Source of the DNA: DATFVJ01 sp963820395
GTDB lineage: Bacteria > Actinomycetota > Actinomycetes > Streptosporangiales > Streptosporangiaceae
Length of the DNA stretch: 64,000 bases
NCBI GenBank assembly: GCA_963820395.1
Contig: CAWGAE010000028.1
Span: forward strand, 124,001-188,000
Direction: 5' to 3'
In this document: positions 7,118-16,033 of the stretch, one piece after another
Position numbering within the stretch: the first letter of the stretch is position 1
Layout: every line of letters starts with the position of its first letter
Made by a program: the position numbers and the translations under genes
Notes under the pieces: generated by a model
Told to the model about the DNA's origin: nothing
Seen by the model: the letters and a program-made list of their open reading frames with translations, nothing else
Databases searched by the model: none

Positions 7118-7684
7118 GTGGTTGCAGAGATGCGATGGCGGGAACTCGACGCGGTTGCGTTCGCCGGTGAACTTGACGCGTGTCTCGCCGTATACGCGGC
7201 TGCGATGAAAGCGCCGTCTGTCCAGCTTCCCGGCAGACGGTCCATCATGGAACGGCACCTCTGTTATCCGAGCTTCCACGGAGTCGCCGCAGCCAGTGGC
7301 GACGAGTCGGGCGCGATCATCGCCTTCGCCTACGGCTTCCATGGCGAGGCGGGCCAGTGGTGGCACGACCTCGTCGACTCCGCCGTCGCCACCACCGCGG
7401 GCAGAGCACGTGCCACCGCATGGCTTGCCAACTCGTTCGAGATCGGCGAGGTACACGTGCACCCGAACTATCAGGGCCGCGGCATCGGCCGCCGCATGCT
7501 CCTCGCGCTCACCGCCGACCGCATCGAGCGCACCGCCGTGCTCTCCACCCGCGACGCCCACTCGCCGGCCCGGCACCTCTACCGGAAGCTCGGCTTCAGC
7601 GACTTGCTCACCCACTTCTGTTTTCCCGGCGGGCCTGACCGCTACGCGGTGATGGGGGCGCCGCTGCCGCTCACGTCCGGCTGA
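7118..7684 (+). CDS. GNAT-family N-acetyltransferase
   Basis: A GCN5-related acetyltransferase of about 188 residues. The acetyl-CoA binding motif A is clear: EVHVHPNYQGRGIGRRML, and the C-terminal SARHLYRKLGF-type motif B reads SPARHLYRKLGFSDL. The substrate is unknown. The likely start is GTG 7118, because TAGGCT (7105-7110) ends seven bases before it, a leaderless arrangement; ATG 7130 and GTG 7091 are in-frame alternatives. The gene converges on metF and the two coding regions overlap by 43 bases. A GNAT gene next to metF is also found in mycobacteria. Confidence 0.88.
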   Translation: MVAEMRWRELDAVAFAGELDACLAVYAAAMKAPSVQLPGRRSIMERHLCYPSFHGVAAASGDESGAIIAFAYGFHGEAGQWWHDLVDSAVATTAGRARATAWLANSFEIGEVHVHPNYQGRGIGRRMLLALTADRIERTAVLSTRDAHSPARHLYRKLGFSDLLTHFCFPGGPDRYAVMGAPLPLTSG

Positions 7685-8598
7685 CGCCCCCGAAGCGCCC
7701 GGTCCCGCAGGCCGAGCAACTCGTAGATCTCCCGAGTCGCGGTCGACCGGTTGAGCGTATAGAAATGCAGGCCGGGGACACCCTCGTCAAGCAGGCGCTG
7801 GCACATGCCGGCCGCATACTCCACTCCAATTTTCCTAACGGCTGCCACATCGTGCGCCGCCCCACGAAGCCGTTCTGCTAGATCTGGCGGGAACTTGGCA
7901 CCGGACAGCACCACGGCCCGCTCGATCATCCGCACATTGGTAATCGGCATGATGCCCGCAATGATCGGGATGTCACAACCGAGCGCTGCGACCCGGTCGC
8001 GCAACCGCAGGTAGTCCGCCACATAGAAGAACATCTGGGTGATTGCGAAGTCGGCTCCCGCGCGGCACTTGCGCACGAAATAAGCAACATCACTGTCGAA
8101 ATCGGGCGATCGCGGATGTTTCTCAGGAAACGCCGCCACGCCAACGCAGAAATCACCGGACGCCCTGATCAGGCGCACGAGTTCAGCCGCGTAGCTGAGG
8201 CCCTCCGGGTGTTGCACCCACTCCGCGTTGGGGTCGCCTGGCGGGTCGCCGCGGAGCGCGAGCACATTGCGCACGCCTTCGGCGGCATAGGAGCCGATGA
8301 CGTGGCGGAGTTCGGCCACCGAGTGGTTGACCGCAGTGAAGTGCCCCACCGGGGTCAGCGTCGTCTCCGCGGCGATCCGGCCCGTTACCCTTATCGTGCG
8401 GTCCCTGGTGGAGCCACCTGCGCCATACGTCACTGAAACGAATGTCGGCGCGAGCGTCTCAAGCTGGCGGATGGCGAGCCACAACTGACGTTCGGAATCC
8501 GCCGTCTTCGGAGGCATGAACTCGAACGAGTACGACTCGCCGCCGGCAGCGAGGAGCTCACGTATCGTGGCGGCGCGGTGAATCGGTGCAAACACCAT
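7642..8598 (-). CDS. metF: 5,10-methylenetetrahydrofolate reductase
   Basis: Reduces methylene-THF to methyl-THF for methionine synthesis, using FAD. Family motifs are SFEFMPPKT at the N-terminus, VSVTYGAGGSTRDRT, NVLALRGDPP, ITQMFF (folate/FAD pocket), IIAGIMPITN and the C-terminal GLHFYTLNRS. Length 318 is normal. The start ATG at 8598 lies six bases after a -10-like TAGCCT on the minus strand (plus 8605-8610) with no ribosome binding site, so it is probably leaderless. The 3' end overlaps the convergent GNAT gene. Confidence 0.96.
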   Translation of the reverse strand: MVFAPIHRAATIRELLAAGGESYSFEFMPPKTADSERQLWLAIRQLETLAPTFVSVTYGAGGSTRDRTIRVTGRIAAETTLTPVGHFTAVNHSVAELRHVIGSYAAEGVRNVLALRGDPPGDPNAEWVQHPEGLSYAAELVRLIRASGDFCVGVAAFPEKHPRSPDFDSDVAYFVRKCRAGADFAITQMFFYVADYLRLRDRVAALGCDIPIIAGIMPITNVRMIERAVVLSGAKFPPDLAERLRGAAHDVAAVRKIGVEYAAGMCQRLLDEGVPGLHFYTLNRSTATREIYELLGLRDRALRGRQPDVSGSGAPITA

Positions 8599-8691
8599 GC
8601 GGCAAGGCTAACCGGGAGCCCAGCCGGAATGCGAACGCGATCGCGCCCACCGCCTCGCTGCTTGACCAGTCCCGCCATTAGCCTCGCCATC

Positions 8692-9846
8692 ATGGCAACC
8701 CTGCCCGCCCATGACCCATCCGGCGAGCCACCGGCCCGTCCGGCTGCCGCCGACGGGGCCGCCCACGGGGCCGCCTACGGGGCCGCCCATGACGGCGGGC
8801 TCGGCCGGATCAGGGCCGGGGTGGCGCTGGCGCTTGAGCGGTTCATGCACCGGCAGCGCCCGGCACTGCTCGCGGCGGGAGAGGAGCTGCTGCCAGGGGT
8901 TGCCGCGATCGAGGCCCTGCTCGCCGGCGGCAAGAGGCTGCGGCCCGCGTTCTGCTACTGGGGATGGCGAGGCGCGGGCGGCAGGGACTGTCCGGAGATC
9001 ATTGCCGCCGCGGCCGCACTCGAACTGCTGCACGCGAGCGCGCTTGTCCACGACGATGTGATGGACGGCAGCGACACCCGACGTGGCCAGCCTTCGCTGC
9101 ACCGCAGTTTTGCCGCCAGGCATGCCGGCTCGGGCTGGCATGGTTCGGCGGAGTCGTTCGGCGTCGGGGCCGCCATCCTCCTGGGTGATCTGCTGCTGTC
9201 GTGGACCGACGAGATGTTCCAGGCGAGCGGGCTGCCCGCTGAGGCGACAGAGCGCGGGCACAGGGTGCTCTCCGTCATGCGCACCGAGCTCATGGCCGGG
9301 CAGTATCTCGACCTGCTCGAGCAGGTCAGCGGCGCCGGCACGGTGGAGTCCGCGTTGCGCGTCGCTAGTTTCAAGTCCGCCAAGTACACAGTCGAGCGAC
9401 CGCTCCATCTCGGCGCCGCACTCGCCGGCGCGCCGGATGACGTGGTGAGCGTCTATACGAGGTACGGGCTACCGCTCGGCACCGCGTTCCAGCTTCGCGA
9501 CGATGTGCTCGGCATGTTCGGTGACCCTGCGCAGACCGGCAAGCCGACGGGCGATGACCTCCGCGAGGGCAAGCGGACCGTACTCGTCGCCGTCGCGTTC
9601 GCCAAGGCCAGCCCGGCCCAGGGAGCGGCACTCGCCGGGCGGCTCGGGGACCCGCTGCTCGATCAGGCGGGGGTGGCCGAGATTCAGGAGATCATCCGCG
9701 CCACGGGCGCGCTGCTGGCGTGCGAGGAACTGATCAAGCGCTACCTGTCCGAGGCGCTGGCGGCCCTGACCGGCGCTCCAGTCACCGCCGACGCCAAGGA
9801 AGCACTCGCTGAGCTGGCACTCGCTGCCACATCCCGGACCGGATAG
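8692..9846 (+). CDS. Polyprenyl (geranylgeranyl-type) diphosphate synthase
   Basis: A trans-prenyltransferase that elongates allylic diphosphates with IPP. The first Asp-rich motif is LVHDDVMDGSDTRRG and the second is FQLRDDVLGMFGDP; GGKRLRPAF is the conserved N-terminal motif. The second motif in the form DDxxGxxGD resembles actinobacterial IdsA-type enzymes (compare idsA2 beside metF in M. tuberculosis). The start ATG 8692 follows TAGCCT (8679-8684) by seven bases, suggesting a leaderless mRNA. The N-terminus carries the short repeat GAAHGAAYGAAH encoded by a 15-bp-type repeat. Product chain length cannot be read from the sequence. It diverges from metF. Confidence 0.92.
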   Translation: MATLPAHDPSGEPPARPAAADGAAHGAAYGAAHDGGLGRIRAGVALALERFMHRQRPALLAAGEELLPGVAAIEALLAGGKRLRPAFCYWGWRGAGGRDCPEIIAAAAALELLHASALVHDDVMDGSDTRRGQPSLHRSFAARHAGSGWHGSAESFGVGAAILLGDLLLSWTDEMFQASGLPAEATERGHRVLSVMRTELMAGQYLDLLEQVSGAGTVESALRVASFKSAKYTVERPLHLGAALAGAPDDVVSVYTRYGLPLGTAFQLRDDVLGMFGDPAQTGKPTGDDLREGKRTVLVAVAFAKASPAQGAALAGRLGDPLLDQAGVAEIQEIIRATGALLACEELIKRYLSEALAALTGAPVTADAKEALAELALAATSRTG

Positions 9847-9855
9847 CCGCCACAT

Positions 9856-9879
9856 CCCGGACCCGACGACGGGTCCGGG
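9856..9879. terminator. Hairpin terminator between convergent genes
   Basis: CCCGGACCCG-ACGA-CGGGTCCGGG is a perfect 10-bp stem with a 4-base loop, nine bases after the polyprenyl synthase stop. It has no U-run, as is common in actinobacteria. It could serve both converging genes. The rest of 9847-10023 shows nothing else. Confidence 0.7.
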
Positions 9880-10023
9880 CGGCTCAGCCGCCGCAGTGCC
9901 CGCACGCGGAGCCAGCGGGCATGGCGGCGATGGTCCTCCGCGAGCGGCACATCCTGTAACCGGGTCCTCTGCGGTACCGGATCAGCCAACTGGCCACCGT
10001 ACGTGCCGCTGGCCAGCGCGCCG

Positions 10024-11055
10024 CTAACAGGCCCGTCGTGAGGCGTGGTAGCGGGCGGGGGGACCGCCGAGCAGGTAGCCACTGCCGCTGGGTTCGAGGT
10101 AGAGCGTGATAATCCAACGCGTGCACGCCAAGTGGTCCGGGCTGTCGGCGGGCGCCTGATGGCTGGTGAATTGCACGATCGCGGTGAGGCGGCCACCCCG
10201 CGTCGCCCAAAGGCCGATGAGGACGGCACCCGAGTCGGTGGTGGTCCTGAACCCCGCAGCGAACCGTCTCGCTGTCTCAATCTGCCGCATCTGCCGATCG
10301 AGCAGCGGGCGGAAGTGCTGATAGTCATGCCCGTCGATGGCGGTGAAATAGCCGGTGAGGAAGTTCGCCGCCGACGCCGCGGCGGGGTTGCGCGCCGCGA
10401 TGGAGGCAACCGCGACCGTTGCGCGGCCAAGCGGCGGGCTACCCGGCGGCGATGGCCGCGGAGTCGCACCCGCGACCGCCCGGGTGACCGGTGCTGACGG
10501 CTGCGCTGAGGCTCCCTGCGGCCGGTTCGCCGGTGCGTTGCGGCTGGGCGCCGCGGCCGCCCGGCCGCCGGGTGAACGGATCTTGACGGCGAGGGCGAAT
10601 CCCCCGGCGGCGAGGAGCAGAATCACCAGGACCGTCATCGCGACCGTCCGGGTCCGGCGCCCGGGGCCCGGGGGCTCGGGCTGCTGCCGCAGGTAAGCAC
10701 TCGGCGGCTGCTCGTCTTCCCACATCGGCGGCGCCGACTCGGTCGGCGGCTCCGGGTCCTCCCATATTGGTGCCGGCGACATCTGCGGCTGCCAGTACGG
10801 GTCTGCGGGCGCCCACGGCGCCGACTCGGGTGGCGGCGCCCATGGTTGCTGTTCCCATGCCTTTGGGCCGGGATCGGCCTGGTAGCCGGGATCGGATCGG
10901 TCGGGATCGGCTTGGTGGCCGGGATCGGATTGGTATCCCCGATCGGATCGGTACCCGGCATCGGGTTGGTACCCGGGGCCGGGGTCAGCCCGGTCCGTGG
11001 CACGGTCGCCTTGAGACTGCTCCAAGCCGCTGGAAGAAGGGTTCCAGTGGCTCAT
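10024..11055 (-). CDS. Single-pass membrane protein with repetitive cytoplasmic N-terminus
   Basis: Not assigned to a named family. The first roughly 130 residues are hydrophilic and Pro/Asp/Gln-rich, with a degenerate repeat of the type SDPGYQAD (bases about 10868-10985) and a tryptophan/proline stretch. One membrane segment follows (TVAMTVLVILLLAAGGFALAV), then an Ala/Pro linker and a C-terminal domain of about 130 residues from AASAANFLTGYFTAIDGHD, which looks like the NTF2-like fold seen in Mce-associated and similar envelope proteins. The expected topology is N-terminus in, C-terminal domain outside. The start at 11055 has only a weak GGGG upstream. Confidence 0.75.
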   Translation of the reverse strand: MSHWNPSSSGLEQSQGDRATDRADPGPGYQPDAGYRSDRGYQSDPGHQADPDRSDPGYQADPGPKAWEQQPWAPPPESAPWAPADPYWQPQMSPAPIWEDPEPPTESAPPMWEDEQPPSAYLRQQPEPPGPGRRTRTVAMTVLVILLLAAGGFALAVKIRSPGGRAAAAPSRNAPANRPQGASAQPSAPVTRAVAGATPRPSPPGSPPLGRATVAVASIAARNPAAASAANFLTGYFTAIDGHDYQHFRPLLDRQMRQIETARRFAAGFRTTTDSGAVLIGLWATRGGRLTAIVQFTSHQAPADSPDHLACTRWIITLYLEPSGSGYLLGGPPARYHASRRAC

Positions 11056-11205
11056 GGGATGCCCCGTTCCGCCTCGCCGGTAAGCCTGTCCTGTCGCCGC
11101 GGACTAGGGCGCGGCAGGATACGATTTAACCAGATAGTGGCAGCATGGTTACCCCACGACGACAAAACAGCGCCAGTACAAATTTGAGATCGGTGCCAAG
11201 CCGCC

Positions 11206-11850
11206 TTACGAACGAAGGCGGCGGGCGAACTCGGCGGCCGCCGCACCCGGATCCGGCGCCTCGGTGATGGCCCGCACGATGACCACGCGGCGCGCACCCA
11301 CGGCAAGCACCTCGTCCAGATTTCCGAGATCGATGCCGCCGATCGCGAACCACGGACGTGCTGCGGGCAGCCGGCTGGCGTATGAGATCAGGGGAAGGCC
11401 GGGAGCCGGGCGACCGGGCTTGGTCGGCGTCGGCCATACAGGCCCCGCGCAGTAGTAGTCCACGCCGTCCTCGGCCGCAGCCGCCGCGGTTTCCTCTTCC
11501 GCGTGGGTGGACCGCCCGATCAGCGGGGCCGTCCCGAGGATCTCACGCGCGACCGGCACCGGCAGGTCGTCCTGGCCCAGGTGCAGCACGTCGGCTGCTA
11601 CCGCGTGGGCAACGTCGGCGCGGTCGTTCACGGCAAACAGCGCGCCATGTCGCTCGCACGCCTCCCGGAAGACCGACAGATAACCGATCTCCTCGCGCGC
11701 CTCCAGCCCTTTCTGCCGCAATTGGACGATGTCGACACCGGCCCCGAGCACGGTATCGAGGAACCCGGCCAAGTCGGCCCGGCGCTCGCGCGCATCAGTG
11801 CACAAATAGAGGCGGGCACTGTCCAGCCGCTCGCGCAGGTTAACGGGCAT
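11206..11850 (-). CDS. thiE: Thiamine-phosphate synthase
   Basis: Couples HMP-pyrophosphate and the thiazole phosphate to give thiamine monophosphate. The TIM-barrel family motifs are present: DIVQLRQKG near residue 42, FAVNDRADVA, VLHLGQDDLPV, IGRSTH, DYYCAGPVWPTPTKPGRPAPG and the phosphate-binding WFAIGGID. Length 214 is normal. It is transcribed away from the thiO-thiS-thiG cluster about 2 kb downstream, with two unrelated genes between. Confidence 0.95.
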   Translation of the reverse strand: MPVNLRERLDSARLYLCTDARERRADLAGFLDTVLGAGVDIVQLRQKGLEAREEIGYLSVFREACERHGALFAVNDRADVAHAVAADVLHLGQDDLPVPVAREILGTAPLIGRSTHAEEETAAAAAEDGVDYYCAGPVWPTPTKPGRPAPGLPLISYASRLPAARPWFAIGGIDLGNLDEVLAVGARRVVIVRAITEAPDPGAAAAEFARRLRS

Positions 11851-12027
11851 GGCGGCAGCCTAGTTGGGCTCCCGGACTGACCGCTCCGGGGCTGGCGAAG
11901 CTCCCGGGCTGGCCGGGCTGGGCGGCCCGCGCCACCCGGCACACCCCGCCCGCGCCGCAGCGCACACCTCGTCTGGGAGCCAAACCCCATGGCGTCGAGC
12001 GTGATCTGCCTGAAGCCGGATCTCGAT

Positions 12028-12390
12028 TCAGTACGCCAGGGCCTGGGCCCTCCGGTTAACTTCGGTGCGCCGGTTTTCGGCGATGGCCTCTATCGGTGTT
12101 CCCGGCAGCGACTCGTCGGCCGTGAACAGCCAGCGCAGCGCCTCGTCGTTGTCGAATCCGCAGTCAAAGAGCAGGGTGAGCGTACCCGGCAGGCCCTTGA
12201 CTACCTGCCCGCCATCAAGGAAGGCGGCAGGCACCGCGAAAGTGCCGTCCGGCCGGTTCACGCCGAGCACCTTGTGGTCCCGGAGCATCTGCTTGACCCG
12301 TGAAGCAGGGACGGCGAGTCGGCTGGCGACCTCGGAAAGGGTGAGCCAGTCACCGACGCGAGCATCGGTCTTAGGGTCTATCTGTGCCAC
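12028..12390 (-). CDS. Rv2175c-family DNA-binding protein
   Basis: A 120-residue winged-helix protein: WLTLSEVASRLAVPASRVKQML is the helix-turn-helix, followed by VPAAFLDGGQVVKGLPGTL and a C-terminal ENRRTEVNRRAQALAY, both typical of the family. In M. tuberculosis Rv2175c is a DNA-binding substrate of the kinase PknL, encoded next door; here the PASTA kinase gene lies 3.6 kb away with the thi genes between. The GTG at 12390 gives a start matching relatives (MAQIDPKTDA); a TTG nine bases upstream is also possible. Confidence 0.88.
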   Translation of the reverse strand: MAQIDPKTDARVGDWLTLSEVASRLAVPASRVKQMLRDHKVLGVNRPDGTFAVPAAFLDGGQVVKGLPGTLTLLFDCGFDNDEALRWLFTADESLPGTPIEAIAENRRTEVNRRAQALAY

Positions 12391-12456
12391 GTATCCCAAT
12401 TTCCCTCGTCGTGTGCGAAGTCAAACTCAACTCCCGCACTTGTCACCCCTTGGAGC

Positions 12457-13641
12457 TCATGACGCCGCGATGACCGCGTTGCGCACCGAGACATCCGGGT
12501 CCGCGAGCCTGGCCGGATCCACGGGAGAGCCGGACGCGACAACGCGGCGGCCCTGGCCGAGGTCGCGCGGGCGGTCCACGCTGAGCAACGCGGCAAGCCG
12601 GTCGCCCGCCAGCCAGCATGCGCTCCACCGCTCCCCCACCGGGTCGCCTCGCCAGACCAGGCGGTCCGCAGCGTCGTGATGGCCTACATACTGCACCATC
12701 CGCCCGAACTGCTGCGACCAGAAATACGGCACCGGGTCATAGACCTCGTTCCCGCCGAGCACGTTGGCCGCTGCCACTTCCGGCGCGTGCAGTGCGTTGT
12801 CCCAATGCTCCACCCGCAGCCTGCGCCCGTACCTGCGGGACCAGAACGCGGCGCAGTCACCGACCGCGAACACGTCAGGTAGCGCGGAGCGCAGCCCTTC
12901 GTCGACAGCGACGCCGTTCTGCAGCCCGATACCGCTCCCGGTGAGCCACGCCACGGCCGGCCTGACGCCGACCGCCGCCACGATCTCGTCCGCCGCCAGC
13001 GGCGCGCCGCCCGCCAGGACAAGCCCGCCCGGCTGCACGGACTCCACGGCCGTGCCGAGCCGCAGGTCCACCCCGGCCTGCGCATACCAGCGCTGCGTCT
13101 GGGCGCCTACCTTGGCCCCGATCGCTGCCGAGAGCGGCGCCGGCCCCGCCTCGACCACGGTGACCAGGCAACCGCGCGCCGCTGCCGCGGTGGCAAGCTC
13201 CGCGCCGATCCAGCCCGCACCGACCACCGCGAGCCGTCGACCGGGCCGCAGCAGGTCGCGCAGCGAGCGCGCCTCATCGATGGTGCGCAGGAAACGCTGC
13301 GGCCCGCCGCCAGGCAGTGCCACCGGGACAGCGCCGGTCGCCACCACAAGGCGGTCGAACGGATACCCGCCCAAGTCGGTCAGCAGCACGCGGTTAGCCA
13401 GGCCCGTTGCCGTCTCGCCGAGCCGCAGATCGACGCCGAGTGCGGCGAAATCGGCATCGAGCCTGGTGTCGTCGACCAGTCCGGCGAGCAGTTGCTTGGA
13501 CAGTGGCGGTCGGTCATACGGCGCGTGCGGCTCACCACCGACCAGCGTCACCGCGCCACCGTAGCGCCGAGCGCGCAGCGCCTCGATTGTGCGCAGGCCC
13601 GCGAGCCCGCCTCCAGCCACGACGACCCGCGAGACGCTCAC
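12457..13641 (-). CDS. FAD-dependent NAD(P) oxidoreductase (ferredoxin reductase-like)
   Basis: A 394-residue pyridine nucleotide-disulfide family flavoprotein of the rhodocoxin/putidaredoxin reductase type. The FAD motif is VVVAGGGLAGLRTIEALR at the N-terminus; then come PYDRPPLSKQLL, LVVATGAVP, the NAD motif LAVVGAGWIGAELA, and the FAD ribityl motif VFAVGDCAAF, followed by EHWDNAL. The electron acceptor is unknown and no ferredoxin gene is adjacent. The GTG at 13641 is seven bases after TACCTT (plus 13649-13654), so a leaderless start is likely; longer in-frame readings run into the divergent TPP riboswitch. Confidence 0.88.
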   Translation of the reverse strand: MSVSRVVVAGGGLAGLRTIEALRARRYGGAVTLVGGEPHAPYDRPPLSKQLLAGLVDDTRLDADFAALGVDLRLGETATGLANRVLLTDLGGYPFDRLVVATGAVPVALPGGGPQRFLRTIDEARSLRDLLRPGRRLAVVGAGWIGAELATAAAARGCLVTVVEAGPAPLSAAIGAKVGAQTQRWYAQAGVDLRLGTAVESVQPGGLVLAGGAPLAADEIVAAVGVRPAVAWLTGSGIGLQNGVAVDEGLRSALPDVFAVGDCAAFWSRRYGRRLRVEHWDNALHAPEVAAANVLGGNEVYDPVPYFWSQQFGRMVQYVGHHDAADRLVWRGDPVGERWSACWLAGDRLAALLSVDRPRDLGQGRRVVASGSPVDPARLADPDVSVRNAVIAAS

Positions 13642-13693
13642 TCGGCATAAGGTAGAGGAAGAGCCTCCGGCGGTGCCGCGCCGGAGCCTGCGA

Positions 13694-13786
13694 CGCGCGG
13701 GAGCCTGGTGCGTACCGGGCTGAGAGGGAGGCTGATGAGCCTCCGACCGTACGAACCTGATCCGGATCATGCCGGCGAAGGGAGCC
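13694..13786 (+). ncRNA. TPP (THI-box) riboswitch
   Basis: The conserved cores are intact: CTGAGA at 13720-13725 and ACCTGATCCGGATCATGCCG starting at 13755, followed by GCGAAGGGAG ending at 13784. The 5' arm CGCGGGAGCC is at about 13696. The closing 3' strand AAGGGAG doubles as the ribosome binding site of thiO, eight bases before its ATG, so ligand binding should hide it and stop translation of thiO-thiS-thiG. Confidence 0.96.
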
Positions 13787-13792
13787 GATCGA

Positions 13793-14950
13793 ATGACCGG
13801 TCCGCGTTACGACGCCATTATCATCGGTGCTGGCGTAATCGGCCTCGCCATCGCCTGGCGAGTCGCGCAACGCGGCCTGACGGCCGCGATCGCCGATCCG
13901 CGGCCAGGCGCAGGCGCCAGCCATGCTGCGGCCGGCATGCTCGGACCGGTCTCCGAGGCGGCCTACGCCGAGCGTGAACTGCTGACGCTCGGCCTGGCCG
14001 CGCGCGAGCGCTACCCGTCGTTCGCTGCCGAGCTGACCGAGCTGACCGGCGCACCTACGGGCTTCAGGCAGACGGGCACCCTGCAGGTCGCCTACGACTC
14101 AGACGATCTCGCCGTCCTGCGCCGGCTGCATGATCTGCAGGTGCGCTACGGCGTGGAAGCACATCAGGTCACGGCCAGACAGGCCCGGGAGCTCGAGCCG
14201 ATGCTCGCGCCGTCCGTCCGGGGCGGTGTACATGTGCCAGGTGACGGATCGGTCGACCCGAGGCTGCTCACCGGCGCGCTGCTCGGTGCCGTGACACGCG
14301 CCGGGGTGAGCCTGCACCGCGAGCAGGTGACGGGCCTGGCGTTGACCGGCGGGCGGGCCCGTGGCGCGACACTTGCGGACGGCACCAAGCTCGCCGCCGG
14401 GACCATCGTGCTCGCGGCCGGCTGGCAGTCTGGCGTGATCCACGGTGTACCGCCGGACATCCTGCCGCCCGTGCGTCCGGTGAAGGGCCAGATCCTGAGG
14501 CTGCGCGGCCCGGAGCCCCTGCTGTCCCGCTCGGTCCGCGGCGTCGTGCGCGGCTCGTCGGTGTACCTGGTGCCGCGGGTCAGCGGGGAGCTCGTCGTCG
14601 GCGCGACCCAGGAGGAACTCGGTCCGGACACCAGGGTCACCGCAGGCGGGGTGTGGGAGCTGCTACGCGACGCCCGCGAGATCGTCCCGGGCATCACCGA
14701 ACTCGAGCTTGCCGAGGCCACCGCGGGGCTGCGGCCCGGCACGCCGGACAACGCCCCGCTGCTCGGCCCGTCCGCGCTGCCCGGGCTCGTACTGGCGACG
14801 GGGCATTTCCGCTACGGTGTCCTGCTGGCCCCGGTCACCGCGGACCTGATTGCGGAACTTCTTGATACGGAACGGCTGCCGCAGGCGGCCGCTCCCTTCT
14901 CACCGGCTCGATTCGCGGCGGCCGTGACCGCGGAAGGAACGCCAGCATGA
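13793..14950 (+). CDS. thiO: Glycine oxidase ThiO
   Basis: An FAD amino-acid oxidase that oxidises glycine to the imine needed for the thiazole ring of thiamine. The dinucleotide-binding motif is AIIIGAGVIGLAIAWRVAQRG, with GASHAAAGMLGP following; the C-terminal part has VRPVKGQILRLRG, VVGATQEE and TAGLRPGTPDNAPLLG, all typical of ThiO. Length 385 is normal. The ATG at 13793 is set by the GGGAG eight bases upstream, inside the riboswitch. Its stop overlaps thiS by 4 bases. Confidence 0.95.
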   Translation: MTGPRYDAIIIGAGVIGLAIAWRVAQRGLTAAIADPRPGAGASHAAAGMLGPVSEAAYAERELLTLGLAARERYPSFAAELTELTGAPTGFRQTGTLQVAYDSDDLAVLRRLHDLQVRYGVEAHQVTARQARELEPMLAPSVRGGVHVPGDGSVDPRLLTGALLGAVTRAGVSLHREQVTGLALTGGRARGATLADGTKLAAGTIVLAAGWQSGVIHGVPPDILPPVRPVKGQILRLRGPEPLLSRSVRGVVRGSSVYLVPRVSGELVVGATQEELGPDTRVTAGGVWELLRDAREIVPGITELELAEATAGLRPGTPDNAPLLGPSALPGLVLATGHFRYGVLLAPVTADLIAELLDTERLPQAAAPFSPARFAAAVTAEGTPA

Positions 14951-15147
14951 ACGTGATCATCAATGGCCGGTCGTGTCAGCTGACCACGGATGCAACCGTC
15001 GCGCAAGCCGTTCGGGCGGTAACCACGATCACCGGCGGCGTGGCAGCGGCACTGAACAACGAGGTGGTGAGCAGGGCCGCGTGGGATATCACGCAGGTGG
15101 CCGAGGGCGACCGGGTCGAGGTCCTCATCGCCGTCCAGGGAGGCTGA
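14947..15147 (+). CDS. thiS: Sulfur carrier protein ThiS
   Basis: A 66-residue ubiquitin-like protein ending in the diglycine that is adenylated and thiocarboxylated (VQGG). Other family features are the starting INGRSCQL strand and AAALNNEVVSRAAW. It donates sulfur to ThiG. The start overlaps the thiO stop (ATGA), and the thiG ribosome binding site GGAGG lies within its last codons (15138-15142). Confidence 0.95.
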   Translation: MNVIINGRSCQLTTDATVAQAVRAVTTITGGVAAALNNEVVSRAAWDITQVAEGDRVEVLIAVQGG

Positions 15148-15148
15148 C

Positions 15149-15910
15149 ATGGACGACCCGCTCATCATCGCTGGGCAGAGTTTCAGCTCGCGGCTGATCA
15201 TGGGGACGGGGGGCGCACCCAGCCTGGAGGTGCTCGGCCGGGCACTCGACGCGTCCGGCACCGAACTCACCACGGTGGCCATGCGCCGGGTCGATCCGGC
15301 GGCCCGCGGCTCGGTGTTCGAGCTGCTGCGTGCCCGCGGCATCAGGCCGCTGCCGAACACCGCAGGTTGCCATACCGCTGGTGAGGCGGTGCTCACGGCA
15401 AAGATGGCGCGGGAGGCGCTCGGCACCGACTGGGTGAAGCTCGAGGTGATCGCGGATGAGCGGACCCTGCTGCCCGACCCGGTGGAACTGATCGACGCGG
15501 CGCACGTGCTTGTCGCGGACGGCTTCACCGTGCTCCCTTACACCAACGACGATCCGATCCTGGCGCGACGGCTGGAGCAGGCCGGCTGTGCGGCGGTGAT
15601 GCCGCTCGGCGCACCGATCGGGTCCGGGCTCGGTGTGCGCAATCCGCATAACATCGAGCTCATCGTGGCGGCGGCCACGGTGCCCGTGGTGCTCGATGCG
15701 GGCATCGGCACCGCGAGCGACGCGGCCATCGCAATGGAGCTCGGCTGCGACGCGGTCCTGCTCGCCACCTCTGTCACCCGTGCCGAGCGGCCGGACTTGA
15801 TGGCCATGGCAATGCGGGACGCGGTCAGCGCCGGGCGGCTCGCGTATCTGGCCGGCCGGGTGCCGCGGCGGCGTTACGGGCAAGCCTCGACCCCGCCGCT
15901 ATCCGGCTGA
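15149..15910 (+). CDS. thiG: Thiazole synthase ThiG
   Basis: Forms the thiazole phosphate from DXP, dehydroglycine and ThiS thiocarboxylate. Clear motifs are SRLIMGTGG at the N-terminus, LPNTAGCHTAGEAV, WVKLEVIADE (with the catalytic Lys), VLPYTNDDPILARRLE, VMPLGAPIGSGLG and VVLDAGIGTASDAA. Length 253 is normal. It starts one base after the thiS stop, with GGAGG 6 bases before the ATG. Third gene of the riboswitch-controlled operon. Confidence 0.97.
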   Translation: MDDPLIIAGQSFSSRLIMGTGGAPSLEVLGRALDASGTELTTVAMRRVDPAARGSVFELLRARGIRPLPNTAGCHTAGEAVLTAKMAREALGTDWVKLEVIADERTLLPDPVELIDAAHVLVADGFTVLPYTNDDPILARRLEQAGCAAVMPLGAPIGSGLGVRNPHNIELIVAAATVPVVLDAGIGTASDAAIAMELGCDAVLLATSVTRAERPDLMAMAMRDAVSAGRLAYLAGRVPRRRYGQASTPPLSG

Positions 15911-16033
15911 GCTACCGCCGCCCGGCTTGGCCGAGACGCAGAGTCAGCATTTTATTGCTGGTAGCGACTACTTGAAATGAGTCTGCGCTTAGGTGCGGCA
16001 AAGCACAGGAAGCTGTCCGTAGACTCGTCGCAA

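Noticed and set aside
6827..7615. N-terminal extension of the HEPN reading frame up to 7615
   Set aside because: It runs through the SOS-box regulatory region and antisense to the GNAT gene; the ATG at 6826 has a good ribosome binding site and matches the family start.
9741..10469. Minus-strand ORF of 242 codons overlapping the membrane protein gene
   Set aside because: Arg/Ser/Pro-rich shadow frame of the gene at 10024-11055 with no motif, crossing the terminator at 9856.
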